NCBI GenBank assembly: GCA_965248255.1
Contig: CBDFIW010000004.1
Span: forward strand, 1,612,001 to 1,676,000
DNA from: JAKZVK01 sp965248255
GTDB taxonomy: Bacteria; Acidobacteriota; Terriglobia; Bryobacterales; UBA6623
Direction of reading: 5' to 3'
DNA length: 64,000 bases
Part shown: one piece after another, positions 33,185 through 42,288 of the stretch
Layout: each line of letters begins with the position of its first letter
Numbering within the stretch: position 1 is the first letter of the stretch
The notes under the pieces: model-generated
The model's input: only the letters and a program-made list of their open reading frames with translations
Databases searched by the model: none
Told to the model about the DNA's origin: nothing
Program-made: the position numbers and the translations under genes

Positions 33185-33278
33185 AACGAATCCGAGTTAC
33201 ACGGATAGAGTAGACGAAAAACATGTGGGAATCCAGGTTTTTGTCGACCGTCGCGCCGGAAGTACGAGCGAGCTTGAA

Positions 33279-33641
33279 TCAAGCGGTGTCGCTTGTGCCC
33301 TTTAGGTATTCCGCGAGAGAAACAGCGTTGTTGAAGCGAGCTTCCTTCGTGGCGTAGAGAAGCGTAACCGGCCCTTCGGCGATCCGTTCACGCAGCGCAG
33401 CTACTGCTTCCGCGTTGCGGCCCAGCTCTTCGAAGTAGCGGCGCCGGAACTCGTCCCACCGGGCGGGGTCATGGGCGAACCATTGACGAAGCGCGGTGCT
33501 GGGAGCGATCTGTTTGAGCCAAAGATCCACTCGGGCCTGGTCTTTGCTGAGGCCGCGAGGCCAGATTCGATCGACCAGGATGCGGAAGCCGTCGGCTGCA
33601 TCAACCGCTTCGTAGACCCGCTTGACCTTCGGGTTGCTCAT
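33279..33641 (-). CDS. DUF488-family protein
   Basis: A 120-aa protein (start at M4 of a slightly longer frame). Characteristic pieces are VKRVYEAVDAADGFRILVDR, IWPRGLSKDQARVDLWLK, IAPSTALRQWFAHDPARWDE and VTLLYATKEARFNNA. DUF488 proteins are small and widespread, and their biochemical role is not settled. The gene is complete and not in an obvious operon; an ISNCY element begins about 100 bp upstream. Confidence 0.85.
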   Translation of the reverse strand: MSNPKVKRVYEAVDAADGFRILVDRIWPRGLSKDQARVDLWLKQIAPSTALRQWFAHDPARWDEFRRRYFEELGRNAEAVAALRERIAEGPVTLLYATKEARFNNAVSLAEYLKGTSDTA

Positions 33642-33753
33642 CTTTGACACCAGTGGAGATTAGCACGACGAAGGGGCTAGGTTCCGGCCCGATCTCCTAC
33701 GGCCGTCATATTCCGAGAATTGACAGGCGTCCGAGGCGGCCGAGCGGCCGCCG

Positions 33754-35347
33754 TGTCATGTTGAAGCCCAATGATAATGTCCCCTTGAGCGCCCAATAGA
33801 AATGTCCCCTAATCTGGACCTCTGCGAGGAGGTGAAAGATTGGGAAGGACATGGATGAGTGCCAAGGAGTTGAGGCGCGGCGAAGTGCTGAGCCGAGTGA
33901 AACGAGGGGAACTGAAGTTGACCGAAGCGACCGCACTGCTGGAGGTCAGCTACCGCCAAGCGAAGCGGCTCAACAAGCGTTACCGAGCAGGCGGGGTCAA
34001 GGCTTTGGTGCACGGTAACGTCGGCCGCGCTTCGAACCGAGCCGATGACAAGCGCCGCGAGCAGGTTCTCGAGTTGGTGCACGCAAACTATGCGGGCGAG
34101 GGGCACGAGCGCTGCGGGCCGACGCTGGCGTCGGAACATCTGGCAGCCGATCAGGGCCTGGAAGTGCCGCGCGAAACGCTGCGGCGCTGGATGCTCGCGG
34201 CGGGCCTGTGGAGCCGGAGTCGCAAGCGCCCACCGCATCGCAGCCGGCGGCAACGCAAAGCGCACTTCGGCGAGCTGATTCAACTCGACGGTTCGCACCA
34301 CCACTGGCTGGAAGGACGCGGCCCGAAAGCCTGTTTGATGAACTTTGTCGATGACGCGACCGGTCTTGCACTGTGCCGCTTCTCGGGCCAGGAAACGACC
34401 TGGGCCGCGGCCGATCTGCTCCAAGCCTGGGTGCGCCAACACGGCGTTCCCAAGGCGTTGTACTGCGACTGGAAAAACGTCTACCAGCGCCAGCCGACGT
34501 CGCGGGAAGCACTGGAAGGCATCAAGCCCGAGACGCAGTTCGGGCGCATGTGCGCGAAGCTTGGCATTGGCATCATTGCCGCATCGTCGCCGCAAGCCAA
34601 GGGACGTGTCGAACGCCATCACGGCACGCACCAGGACCGCCTGATCAAGAAGATGCGGCTGCGGGGCATCGTTGATTACGAGGCGGCGAACCGTTACCTC
34701 GGCGAGGAGTACTTAGCCGAGCACAACGAGCGCTTCTGCTGCGAGCCGGCGGCGGGAGCGGACTTTCACCAGGCGCTACCCCGCGGCACCGAGCTGCGAG
34801 GGGTGTTCTGCTTCGAATACGAACGGGTGGTGAGCAACGACCAGGTGGTGCGTTTCGAGAATCGTTGCTTGCAGTTGAAGCCGAAACGCAATCAGGGCGT
34901 GGGGGCGGGTGCACGGGTGACGGTCCAACAGGGGCGCGATGAGAGCTTGCAGGTGAGGTTTGAGGGGCACGAGATCGAGCACGAAGTGATCGCCACGCCG
35001 ACGCCACGGCTGCGGACGAAGCCGGCACCGCAGGGGAACGTGGTGGCCAGACGCAAGCCGGCGGCGAACCACCCCTGGCGGCGAGCTGTGTTGCGGAAAA
35101 CACGAGCTGCGAATTCATAAGAGGGCTGCGGAAATGCCGGGTCGGATGGAAAGCGTGGAAAACCTTGTGGCGGCAGCCGTGCCGGGCTCGGGGAACCGTG
35201 GATGGTTTTCCACCCTTCCCACCGCCCCTTGGAAATCGCTGCGCGATTCCCACAGTTCCACAGCCCCGACGATGACGATTCTCTCCTATCACCAAGGGGA
35301 CACTTCTACTGGGCTACCGAAGGGGACATTTCTATTGGGCCTTGACA
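33754..35347. mobile_element. ISNCY-type insertion sequence with 11-bp target duplication
   Basis: The element starts TGTCA and ends TGACA. AGCGGCCGCCG is duplicated on both sides (33743-33753 and 35348-35358). The terminal repeats carry GCCCAATAGAAATGTCCCC, present twice at each end in diverged form. A 21-nt piece of this same terminus survives as a scar at 42483-42503, so the element has or had other copies here. Confidence 0.8.
33840..35120 (+). CDS. ISNCY-family DDE transposase
   Basis: A 426-aa protein starting at TTG 33840, which has AGGAGGTG about 7 nt upstream; an ATG at 33855 is an alternative. N-terminal helix-turn-helix helices (KLTEATALLEVSYRQAKRLN) precede an rve-type catalytic core: LIQLDGSHHHWLEGRG (Asp), ALYCDWKNVYQ (Asp) and KGRVERHHGTHQDRL (Glu). 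A beta-rich C-terminal domain follows. The DDE triad looks intact, so the element may be active. Confidence 0.87.
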   Translation: MGRTWMSAKELRRGEVLSRVKRGELKLTEATALLEVSYRQAKRLNKRYRAGGVKALVHGNVGRASNRADDKRREQVLELVHANYAGEGHERCGPTLASEHLAADQGLEVPRETLRRWMLAAGLWSRSRKRPPHRSRRQRKAHFGELIQLDGSHHHWLEGRGPKACLMNFVDDATGLALCRFSGQETTWAAADLLQAWVRQHGVPKALYCDWKNVYQRQPTSREALEGIKPETQFGRMCAKLGIGIIAASSPQAKGRVERHHGTHQDRLIKKMRLRGIVDYEAANRYLGEEYLAEHNERFCCEPAAGADFHQALPRGTELRGVFCFEYERVVSNDQVVRFENRCLQLKPKRNQGVGAGARVTVQQGRDESLQVRFEGHEIEHEVIATPTPRLRTKPAPQGNVVARRKPAANHPWRRAVLRKTRAANS

Positions 35348-35487
35348 AGCGGCCGCCGTGTTGTTGACAACCATCCCACGGACCGCTACGCTCAGCACTT
35401 CTCCACGCCGGCCCTCGTCGTGCGACGGACTTTTCTAGAAGCACCGAGCACGAGACCCGAAACACGAGATCCATACTGGAGCTTGCC

Positions 35488-37176
35488 ATGGAACCCGACT
35501 CCGGCTTCTACGCGCTCGTTGCAATCCTTCCGATCCTCGCCGTGATGTTCTTCCTAGTGGTGCTGCGCTGGCCCGCCACAAGGGCCATGCCGGTGGCCTA
35601 CGCCATGACGCTGCTGTTCGCGCTGTGGCTGTGGGAAGTGCCGTTCGTCCATGCGATGGCGGCGAGCCTGCGGGGAATGGTGATTGCATCGACGCTGCTG
35701 TGGATCATCTTCGGAGCGATCGTGCTGCTGTTCACGCTACGGGAAAGCGGCGCGGCGGCTACCATTCGGCGAGGCTTCACAGATGTCTCCCGCGACCGGC
35801 GGGTGCAAGTGATCATCGTCGCCTGGCTGTTCGGGTCGTTCATCGAGGGGGCGTCGGGTTTTGGGACGCCGGCGGCGGTGGCGGCGCCGCTGCTGCTGTC
35901 GCTCGGCTTCCCGGCGCTGGCGGCGGTGATGACGACGCTGATCATCCAGAGCACGCCGGTTAGCTTCGGCGCGGTAGGCACGCCAATTCTTGTCGGCATG
36001 GCGCAATCGTTGAACGTGCCGCGAGTCGAGGAGGCGGTGGCAGCCGCCGGCATGTCGTACGACGGCTTCATCTACGAAATCGGCGTCTTCACGGCGATTC
36101 CGCATGCGATCGTGGGGACGCTGATTCCGCTCATCATCTGTGGCATGATGACGCGCTTCTTTGGGGAGAAACGCTCTTTTCGCGAAGGGCTGGTGGCGTG
36201 GAAGTTCGCTCTGTTCGCCGGCTTGAGCTTTACTGTGCCGTACTGCCTCGTTGCCATCTTTCTCGGGCCCGAGTTCCCCTCGCTACTTGGCGGTCTACTA
36301 GCGCTGGCAATTGTTGTCACGGCGGCGCGCCGGAAGCTGTTTGTCCCGGAAGGGAAACCGTGGGACTTCCCTCCGCGCGACAAGTGGGAGAAGGAGTGGG
36401 TCGGCGTGATTACCGGCGACGTCGGTGAGGAGCGGCATCACATGACGCTCGGCCGCGCTTGGATGCCGTATGTGATCGTCGCGGCCCTGCTCGTTGTGAC
36501 GCGGCTGCCGTTTCTGCCGTTCAAGAGCTGGCTGGCGTCGGTGCAGTTCACCTGGAGCGAAATTCTCGGGACGGGGCTCTCGCAGGGGGTACAACCGCTC
36601 TATCTGCCGGGGACGATCTTCATGGCTGTTTCCCTGCTGACGGTGTTGCTACATCGCATGTCCTCAAAAGAGGTTAAGAAGGCGTGGCACGACTCCTTGC
36701 GCATGCTGGCGTGGCCGGCGTTCGCGCTGTTGTTCGCGGTGGCCCTGGTGCGGGTGTTTATTGACTCCGGAGCGAACGCCTCGGGGCTGGAGAGTATGCC
36801 GCTGGTGTTGGCCGAATACGTAGCTCATCTAGCGGGAGTGACTTGGCCCTTCTTCGCCCCGATGATCGGGGCTCTCGGGGCGTTCGTGGCCGGCAGCAAC
36901 ACGGTGAGCGATTTGATGTTCAGCCTGTTTCAATACGGCGTGGCCGACCGCATCGGGGCGCCACATTTGGTGGTCTTGGGGTTGCAGGCTCTCGGGGGAG
37001 CCGCGGGGAACATGATCACCGTGCATAACGTGGTTGCGGCCAGCGCCACGGTGGGCCTTGTGGGGCGGGAAGGGCTGTTGATTCGCCGCACCATCCTGCC
37101 AATGATCTACTACGTGGTCTTCGCGGGTTTGCTGGGGTTGTTGTTCTCCTACGTCCTGTTCGCCACCCGTTTCTAA
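35488..37176 (+). CDS. lctP: L-lactate permease family transporter
   Basis: A 562-aa membrane protein with about 12-14 hydrophobic segments. Family signatures are SFIEGASGFGTPAAVAAPLL and FPALAAVMTTLIIQSTPVSF near the middle, and GALGAFVAGSNTVSDLMFSL with GGAAGNMITVHNVVAASATV near the end. LctP/LldP/GlcA proteins import L-lactate or glycolate with protons. GGAG lies upstream of the ATG. The gene is bounded by an ISNCY element upstream and an IS630 element immediately downstream, so the local promoter may be altered. No lactate dehydrogenase genes are adjacent. Confidence 0.92.
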   Translation: MEPDSGFYALVAILPILAVMFFLVVLRWPATRAMPVAYAMTLLFALWLWEVPFVHAMAASLRGMVIASTLLWIIFGAIVLLFTLRESGAAATIRRGFTDVSRDRRVQVIIVAWLFGSFIEGASGFGTPAAVAAPLLLSLGFPALAAVMTTLIIQSTPVSFGAVGTPILVGMAQSLNVPRVEEAVAAAGMSYDGFIYEIGVFTAIPHAIVGTLIPLIICGMMTRFFGEKRSFREGLVAWKFALFAGLSFTVPYCLVAIFLGPEFPSLLGGLLALAIVVTAARRKLFVPEGKPWDFPPRDKWEKEWVGVITGDVGEERHHMTLGRAWMPYVIVAALLVVTRLPFLPFKSWLASVQFTWSEILGTGLSQGVQPLYLPGTIFMAVSLLTVLLHRMSSKEVKKAWHDSLRMLAWPAFALLFAVALVRVFIDSGANASGLESMPLVLAEYVAHLAGVTWPFFAPMIGALGAFVAGSNTVSDLMFSLFQYGVADRIGAPHLVVLGLQALGGAAGNMITVHNVVAASATVGLVGREGLLIRRTILPMIYYVVFAGLLGLLFSYVLFATRF

Positions 37177-37181
37177 GAGCC

Positions 37182-38349
37182 TAGTGTAGTGCACCATAAA
37201 TAATGTAACTTATATTGGCTTCCCATCGTCTCTATTAACAGGAGGCATGGGATGCGAAGAGCACAACCAGTAACTTTGAACACAGCGCAATGCAAGCAGT
37301 TGGACCGCTACGCGCGCGGCCGCCAAGTCGCCGTTCGTCTCGCCCTGCGAGCCAGGATTGTCCTGCTGGCCGCCGACGGTCTCGAGAATAAGCAGATCGC
37401 CGCACAGCTCGGTGTCTCGCGGCAGTTGGTGGCCCGCTGGCGCACGCGCTTTCTCGAAAGCAGCATCGCCGGCATTGCAAAAGACGCCCCACGGCCCGGT
37501 CGTAAACCTGCCGTCTCGAAGCAGAAAGTACAGCAGATCATCCACAAGACCACCCGCGAGAAACCGTCCAACGCCACCCACTGGAGCCGCCGCACCATGG
37601 CCGCCGCGGCCGGCGTCAGCGCTTCCACCGTGGGACGGATTTGGCGCGCCCATGGCCTCAAGCCCCACCGCGTCAAGACCTTCAAGCTCAGCAATGACCC
37701 GCGTTTCGCCGAGAAACTCGACGACATCGTCGGACTCTATCTCAATCCGCCTGAGCATGCTCTGGTTCTCTCGCTCGATGAGAAGTCCCAAATCCAAGCC
37801 CTCGATCGCACCCAGCCCGGCCTGCCGCTCAAAAAGGGACGCGGCCAAACGATGACCCACGATTACAAGCGCAACGGCACGACCACCCTGTTTGCGGCGC
37901 TCAACAGCCTTGACGGCAGCGTGATCGCCGAGTGCATGCCCCGACACAGCCACCAGGAATGGCTGCGCTTCCTGCGCTTAATTGACCGCCGCACTCCCAA
38001 GGACAAACAGCTTCATCTCATCGTGGACAACTATGCCACCCACAAGCATGCCGCTGTGAAGCGTTGGCTCGATCGTCACCCGCGCTTCCACATTCATTTC
38101 ACCCCGACCTCGGCGTCGTGGCTGAACATGGTCGAGCGATTCTTTCGCGATCTCACCGTCAAGCGCCTGCGCCGCGGCGTGTTTCGCAGCGTGGACGAGC
38201 TCGTCGCCGCCATTGACGACTACATCGCCCAGCACAACGGGCATCCCACGCCCTTCATCTGGACCGCGACCGCCTCCGACATCCTCGAGAAAGTCAAGCG
38301 CGGACGTGCCGCCCTGCCTAAGGTGCAATCTGCTTGACGCACTACACTA
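37182..38349. mobile_element. IS630-family insertion sequence, copy 2
   Basis: TA duplications at 37182-37183 and 38348-38349 flank short perfect inverted ends GTGTAGTGC / GCACTACAC. It inserted 5 bp after the lactate permease stop. The ends share the TA-GTG start and position with the MITE ends (TA-GTGGAATGTCGC), although the inner bases differ. Confidence 0.85.
37252..38337 (+). CDS. IS630-family transposase (single intact frame)
   Basis: A 361-aa protein with AGGAGG just upstream of ATG 37252. Helix-turn-helix segments (NKQIAAQLGVSRQLVARWRT, AAAAGVSASTVGRIWRAHGL) precede the DDE core: ALVLSLDEKSQIQALDR (Asp-Glu), LIVDNYATHKHAAVK (Asp) and TSASWLNMVERFFRDLT (Glu). The triad is complete and the frame is uninterrupted, unlike the two-frame transposase at 29.9-31.0 kb. 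It is a candidate source of transposase for related non-autonomous elements. Confidence 0.93.
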   Translation: MRRAQPVTLNTAQCKQLDRYARGRQVAVRLALRARIVLLAADGLENKQIAAQLGVSRQLVARWRTRFLESSIAGIAKDAPRPGRKPAVSKQKVQQIIHKTTREKPSNATHWSRRTMAAAAGVSASTVGRIWRAHGLKPHRVKTFKLSNDPRFAEKLDDIVGLYLNPPEHALVLSLDEKSQIQALDRTQPGLPLKKGRGQTMTHDYKRNGTTTLFAALNSLDGSVIAECMPRHSHQEWLRFLRLIDRRTPKDKQLHLIVDNYATHKHAAVKRWLDRHPRFHIHFTPTSASWLNMVERFFRDLTVKRLRRGVFRSVDELVAAIDDYIAQHNGHPTPFIWTATASDILEKVKRGRAALPKVQSA

Positions 38350-38367
38350 GTGGGCGGGGTCTCCGAC

Positions 38368-40293
38368 CTACGTGCCGCTCTCCCACTTCAACCCGACCCG
38401 CAGCAGCCGGGGGGCGCCCGTGGTCGGTGTCGGCGTGAATCCCACCACGAACGAGCGATCGAACAGGTTCTCTACCGCCGCCACACCCGACAATCCCTGG
38501 ATCAGGCGGCGCTTCACCAGCACTTGCACAGTGGCGAAGCCCGGCAGCACGAACCGGTTCAGGTCGTCTTCAAACTGCTTGTCATAAGACCGCACGCCGG
38601 CGCTGAATAGCGTGTTGCGCGTGAAGTACAGAAATTGGAAGGACCCCTGGTGCCTGGGGACCTGCGGCATCCACACGTTGGTGCCCAGTTGTGAATCCAC
38701 ATAAAGATACGCTGCCTCGACCCGCACGCGTCCGAAGCTCTTCTGCACCTCCAGCTCCAAGCCGCGGCTGCTGGCGGAGACGAAGTTCCGCCGCTGGCGC
38801 AAGATCGATGGTTCGGTCTGAATGGTGGCGTTGCCGATGATGTCGTCGATCGAGTGCCGGAAAAGCGTCGTCCGAAACAGCATGGTGCGGTGATGCCAGT
38901 CCATTCCGCCTTCGACGCCCACCAGCGTTTCGGGACGCAGGCCGCGGTTGCCGAACGTCGTGATGTTCCCGACGCGGAACTGCCGAAAGAACTCGTTCAA
39001 CGTCGGGGAGCGAAAGCTGCGATAGCCCGAAGCCCGCCAGCGCCGGGGCCCGTCAGAGACGGCGATGCCGCCGCGCGGGCTCCAGAAGTCGTTGCCGCGG
39101 TCGGCGAAGTCGTGCCGCAGCCCGCCGTAGAGCCGTGTGCGCGAGCCCAGGGCCGCGTCGGACTGGGCGAACAGCCCCTGCTGCCAGAGACGGCCTCCCT
39201 GTGGCGCTCGCTGGAAGCCCGCAATCACAACGTTGTCGAGGCTCACGCCGCTCGTGCGGTGCGTATCCGCCCCGAGCATGAGGTTCCAGTCTTGTCGCGA
39301 ACGGTTCCAAACCACCACCCCGCCGCTGTCGTTGGAGGGCACCTTCTGCAACAAGGTTACGGTCTCGGCGTCGCGGGGCTGGTTGATGGAGGAGACCCTG
39401 GAGAACGAGCTGCGTAGCACTCCCCGGGAGTGGTATCCGCGGATCGAAAGACCCGAGCGCTCGTAGTGAGCGCCGACCGTTCCCAACGAACTCGAGTTCT
39501 CGCGGAGTGCAGTACCGTTTTGTCGTTGCTCGGCCAGTACGTTGGCTCGAACGGTGAACCGGTCGCGGTCACGAAAGTGGTCGAGACGGAGGTCCGTGAC
39601 TACGAAGTCTACGTCGGCTTTCGCGTCGACGGGGCCGCGATGCTCCTCAGGGACAATGAAATATCCGTCCGCGCGGAAGCCCCGGACCTGACCCGACAGA
39701 CCCCATGCGCCAAAGCGGTTGCTGTAGCCGCCCCGGGCGTCGGCGATACCCGCGTCCCCGGCCTCGAAGGCCCCTTGGAAGTGCCGTTGGTCAGGCGTCG
39801 GTGTAAATAGAGAGACGGTGCCGCCCATCGCACGATCGCCGTAAGCGCTGGTCGAGGCGCCCCGCGAGACTTCCACCGTGTCAACGGTATCGGGATTGAA
39901 TCGAGACCAATATACCCAGCCGCCAAAGGGGTCGTTGGCCGGGAAGCCGTCAAACAGCACAATCGTGCGGCCAGCCGCGCTGCTCCCGATGCCTCGCAGA
40001 GAAATCCCTTGCGTGGTGGGGTGGGAGGCCAAACTCGACGAGCGCCGGAACAGTGTAAAGCCCGGCACGTCACGCAGCCGGTCGTCGACGTTGACGCCGG
40101 GACGGCTCTGAATCGAGTCCTCGCTTAGAGCGGAGATATAAGCCGAAGCCGGAGACTCGATCTTGCCGTGCACCGTGATCGAGGTCTTCACGGGTTCGAC
40201 TTCGAGGTCGTTAGAAGGCTGTGGGGAGGTAGGAGCCTGTCCCAGGACCAAAGCAGGAAGAGCGAAAAACAGAACGGCAGTGCAACGATTCAT
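38368..40293 (-). CDS. TonB-dependent outer-membrane receptor
   Basis: A 641-aa protein with signal peptide LFFALPALVLGQ. The plug domain covers about residues 40-160: DDRLRDVPGFTLFRRSSSLA, TQGISLRGIGSSAAGRTIVL and DTVEVSRGASTSAYGDRAMG. The beta-barrel follows, with RTRLYGGLRHDFADRG and FFRQFRVGNITTFGNRGLRP. The C-terminal LLRVGLKWESG is the usual last strand. It imports a ligand, such as a siderophore, cobalamin or sugar, using TonB energy. The ligand is not evident. Its start overlaps the DUF58 stop by 4 nt (ATGA). Confidence 0.9.
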   Translation of the reverse strand: MNRCTAVLFFALPALVLGQAPTSPQPSNDLEVEPVKTSITVHGKIESPASAYISALSEDSIQSRPGVNVDDRLRDVPGFTLFRRSSSLASHPTTQGISLRGIGSSAAGRTIVLFDGFPANDPFGGWVYWSRFNPDTVDTVEVSRGASTSAYGDRAMGGTVSLFTPTPDQRHFQGAFEAGDAGIADARGGYSNRFGAWGLSGQVRGFRADGYFIVPEEHRGPVDAKADVDFVVTDLRLDHFRDRDRFTVRANVLAEQRQNGTALRENSSSLGTVGAHYERSGLSIRGYHSRGVLRSSFSRVSSINQPRDAETVTLLQKVPSNDSGGVVVWNRSRQDWNLMLGADTHRTSGVSLDNVVIAGFQRAPQGGRLWQQGLFAQSDAALGSRTRLYGGLRHDFADRGNDFWSPRGGIAVSDGPRRWRASGYRSFRSPTLNEFFRQFRVGNITTFGNRGLRPETLVGVEGGMDWHHRTMLFRTTLFRHSIDDIIGNATIQTEPSILRQRRNFVSASSRGLELEVQKSFGRVRVEAAYLYVDSQLGTNVWMPQVPRHQGSFQFLYFTRNTLFSAGVRSYDKQFEDDLNRFVLPGFATVQVLVKRRLIQGLSGVAAVENLFDRSFVVGFTPTPTTGAPRLLRVGLKWESGT

Positions 40294-41564
40294 AGCTGCC
40301 CGAGCAGGACATAGCGCCCCTCGGTCGATTGTAGCGCGGGCAAAGCGCGCTCCTCGCCTGCCGTGAAGATGAGCTGATACCGCCCGCCCGTAGGGCCGGC
40401 TTGGTGTTCGAGCAGCCGCTCCGCCCCGGCTGCCGGCGCCACCACGGCTAGGTAGCGCAGGATCTCATAGATCGCAGCCGAGTTCGGGGACGACAAGACC
40501 AAACAGTCGTCCGAGCTGAACCGGATTTCCGCTTGCATCGAATGCAATCGCCACACGACAGCTGCACAAAGCTCCACGGCCCTCTCAAAACGTGTCTCCC
40601 ACTCAGAACCCTCCGGGATTGCACGGTCGAAGACAACATCGAGGCGGCCATGGTCCTCGCGGGTGAACTCGCGCACCATCACGTCTCCCGAGCGGGCCGT
40701 GGCTTTCCAGTCGACGAAGCGCGCGCCGTCGTCGGGCACGGCCGGACGGATGCGGTATAGGTCCTGACTATCACCTCGTCCGGGGGCGGTCCATTGTTGT
40801 TCGAGCCGCTCAACAATCGACTCGGTCGCGCTTGAAGGTTCGGTGGAAGGGTAGATCAGCACGTCTTGCGTCAGCGGCAGGTGCACACGGCGTTCGACGA
40901 AGCTGAACGGGAAGCGGGACCGCAAACGAAAATGCCCCCGGCCGTACCGCCCCCGGCGCCCGAACGTGATCGGTACCGAGACCACCGCCGTACCCCCGCC
41001 GCTGATCATGGGGCAGTAGATCTCCTCCATGGCGACGTCCCGGCGGTCGCCAGCCGTCGGCGCGAGGCCGACCCAGATCGAGAACGACGGGAGACCACGC
41101 TTCAGGTTCCTGAGAGTGACCCGTGCCAAAGACCGTTGCCGCGCGAATAGACGGTTCGGGAACGAGAGCTGCAGCTGTAAACCGGCAAGCCCCAGCCTCG
41201 AGACCAGCCCGGAGAGCACCATGGTGGCCAGCATGCAGCTCAACACGAGGTAGATCAGATTGTTGCCCGACGTCAGGGCGGCGAAGGCCACTACGAGGAC
41301 TGCGAGAACAAAGAAGAACCCCTCCTTCGTAAGTCCGTAGTTCCAAGGCAGTCGCACGCCCCGCAGACGTCCCCAGCGCGCGACCATCGGCGCGCAGAGG
41401 TAGATTGCACCGACGCATAGCACCAGCGCCAACCCCGCGCTCGAGAGACTGGCGATAATCTGTCCGTGATCGAACAGCCACTTGGCGGCGGCAGTCACGA
41501 CCAGAGCGGATGCCAGAAACAGGAAAGCCCGGACCAAAGAACGGTTGGACGAGAAGGAGGGCAC
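40290..41564 (-). CDS. DUF58 protein with N-terminal membrane segments
   Basis: A 424-aa protein. Four hydrophobic segments lie in the first 135 residues (AFLFLASALVVTAAAKWLF, LALVLCVGAIYLCAPMV, FFFVLAVLVVAFAALTSG and NNLIYLVLSCMLATMVLSGL). The DUF58 body follows: RGRYGRGHFRLRSRFPFSFV, QDLYRIRPAVPDDGARFVDW and KATARSGDVMVREFTREDHG. DUF58 proteins are von Willebrand-type and work with MoxR ATPases in envelope or enzyme maturation; no moxR is adjacent. The TonB receptor gene follows with an ATGA overlap. Confidence 0.85.
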   Translation of the reverse strand: MPSFSSNRSLVRAFLFLASALVVTAAAKWLFDHGQIIASLSSAGLALVLCVGAIYLCAPMVARWGRLRGVRLPWNYGLTKEGFFFVLAVLVVAFAALTSGNNLIYLVLSCMLATMVLSGLVSRLGLAGLQLQLSFPNRLFARQRSLARVTLRNLKRGLPSFSIWVGLAPTAGDRRDVAMEEIYCPMISGGGTAVVSVPITFGRRGRYGRGHFRLRSRFPFSFVERRVHLPLTQDVLIYPSTEPSSATESIVERLEQQWTAPGRGDSQDLYRIRPAVPDDGARFVDWKATARSGDVMVREFTREDHGRLDVVFDRAIPEGSEWETRFERAVELCAAVVWRLHSMQAEIRFSSDDCLVLSSPNSAAIYEILRYLAVVAPAAGAERLLEHQAGPTGGRYQLIFTAGEERALPALQSTEGRYVLLGQL

Positions 41565-42288
41565 AGCGGAAGTGTGGCGCCTACGAGGTCTCGGTCATTG
41601 TAACAGCGCGCAGTGTCGATGGACCCTGGCCCTGGGGCTCCACGGCGCTCCGGGATACCGGAGTCTCACCCCTTTGATGGGTCATACTCTGTGGTGGCCG
41701 GGCGATCCGGGAACGTAGATTGCGAGGCGTCCAAGCGAGATCGTCACCGCTGGGGGTTGGAACAAGTCCACCCCCAGCGGGGTGTGCGGACCCGCAGTCC
41801 GTGTTACGGGTGGCGGCTGGAGGGGTCCGCCGCCGCGGTCGGATATTAGCTCTCGCCAACACTCAAGAGCTCTCCGAGCCGCAAACGGCGAAACGCCGAA
41901 GGCCTTTCCACCAGCACGGTCCCACCTGGTCTCGCGAAGAAGCAATACTCTCTGTCACGCCCCCTCCTTGCCCCGTGAGATGGCTATCCGAGGCCTTTTC
42001 GGAGCGCCGAGTTCCGTTTCAGCCGACCGCAGCGGATCGAGACCCAGGTCCGTTCCGGCCGGGTCCCCGGAACGCGAGAACACCGGATTGACGATGACGA
42101 AAAAGGTTCGGCCGAACCGTCGTGCTGAGATCGGACCGGGCCCAAAATCGGGCCGCCGCCCGTTTCGTCGCCTCTATCGTAACCCGCAGGTTTGCGACCC
42201 GAGGCTGGTCTGAGACCGTAAGTTGTTGCAAAACAAGGGGGAAAAGTTTCTGGAAATCTGTGACTCCGCGAGCGGAAGAAGTCAATGT
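41565..42288. other. Gene-free stretch with one strong hairpin
   Basis: No convincing gene was seen in 724 nt; the frames there show no recognisable motifs. A perfect 11-bp stem lies at 41747-41757 and 41770-41780 (CCGCTGGGGGT, 12-nt loop, ACCCCCAGCGG). The rest could be decayed coding sequence downstream of the methyltransferase remnant. Confidence 0.5.

Noticed and set aside
41613..42213. Three overlapping plus-strand frames of 78-143 codons
   Set aside because: They have no recognisable motifs, no ribosome sites and biased composition; they look like chance frames in GC-rich DNA.
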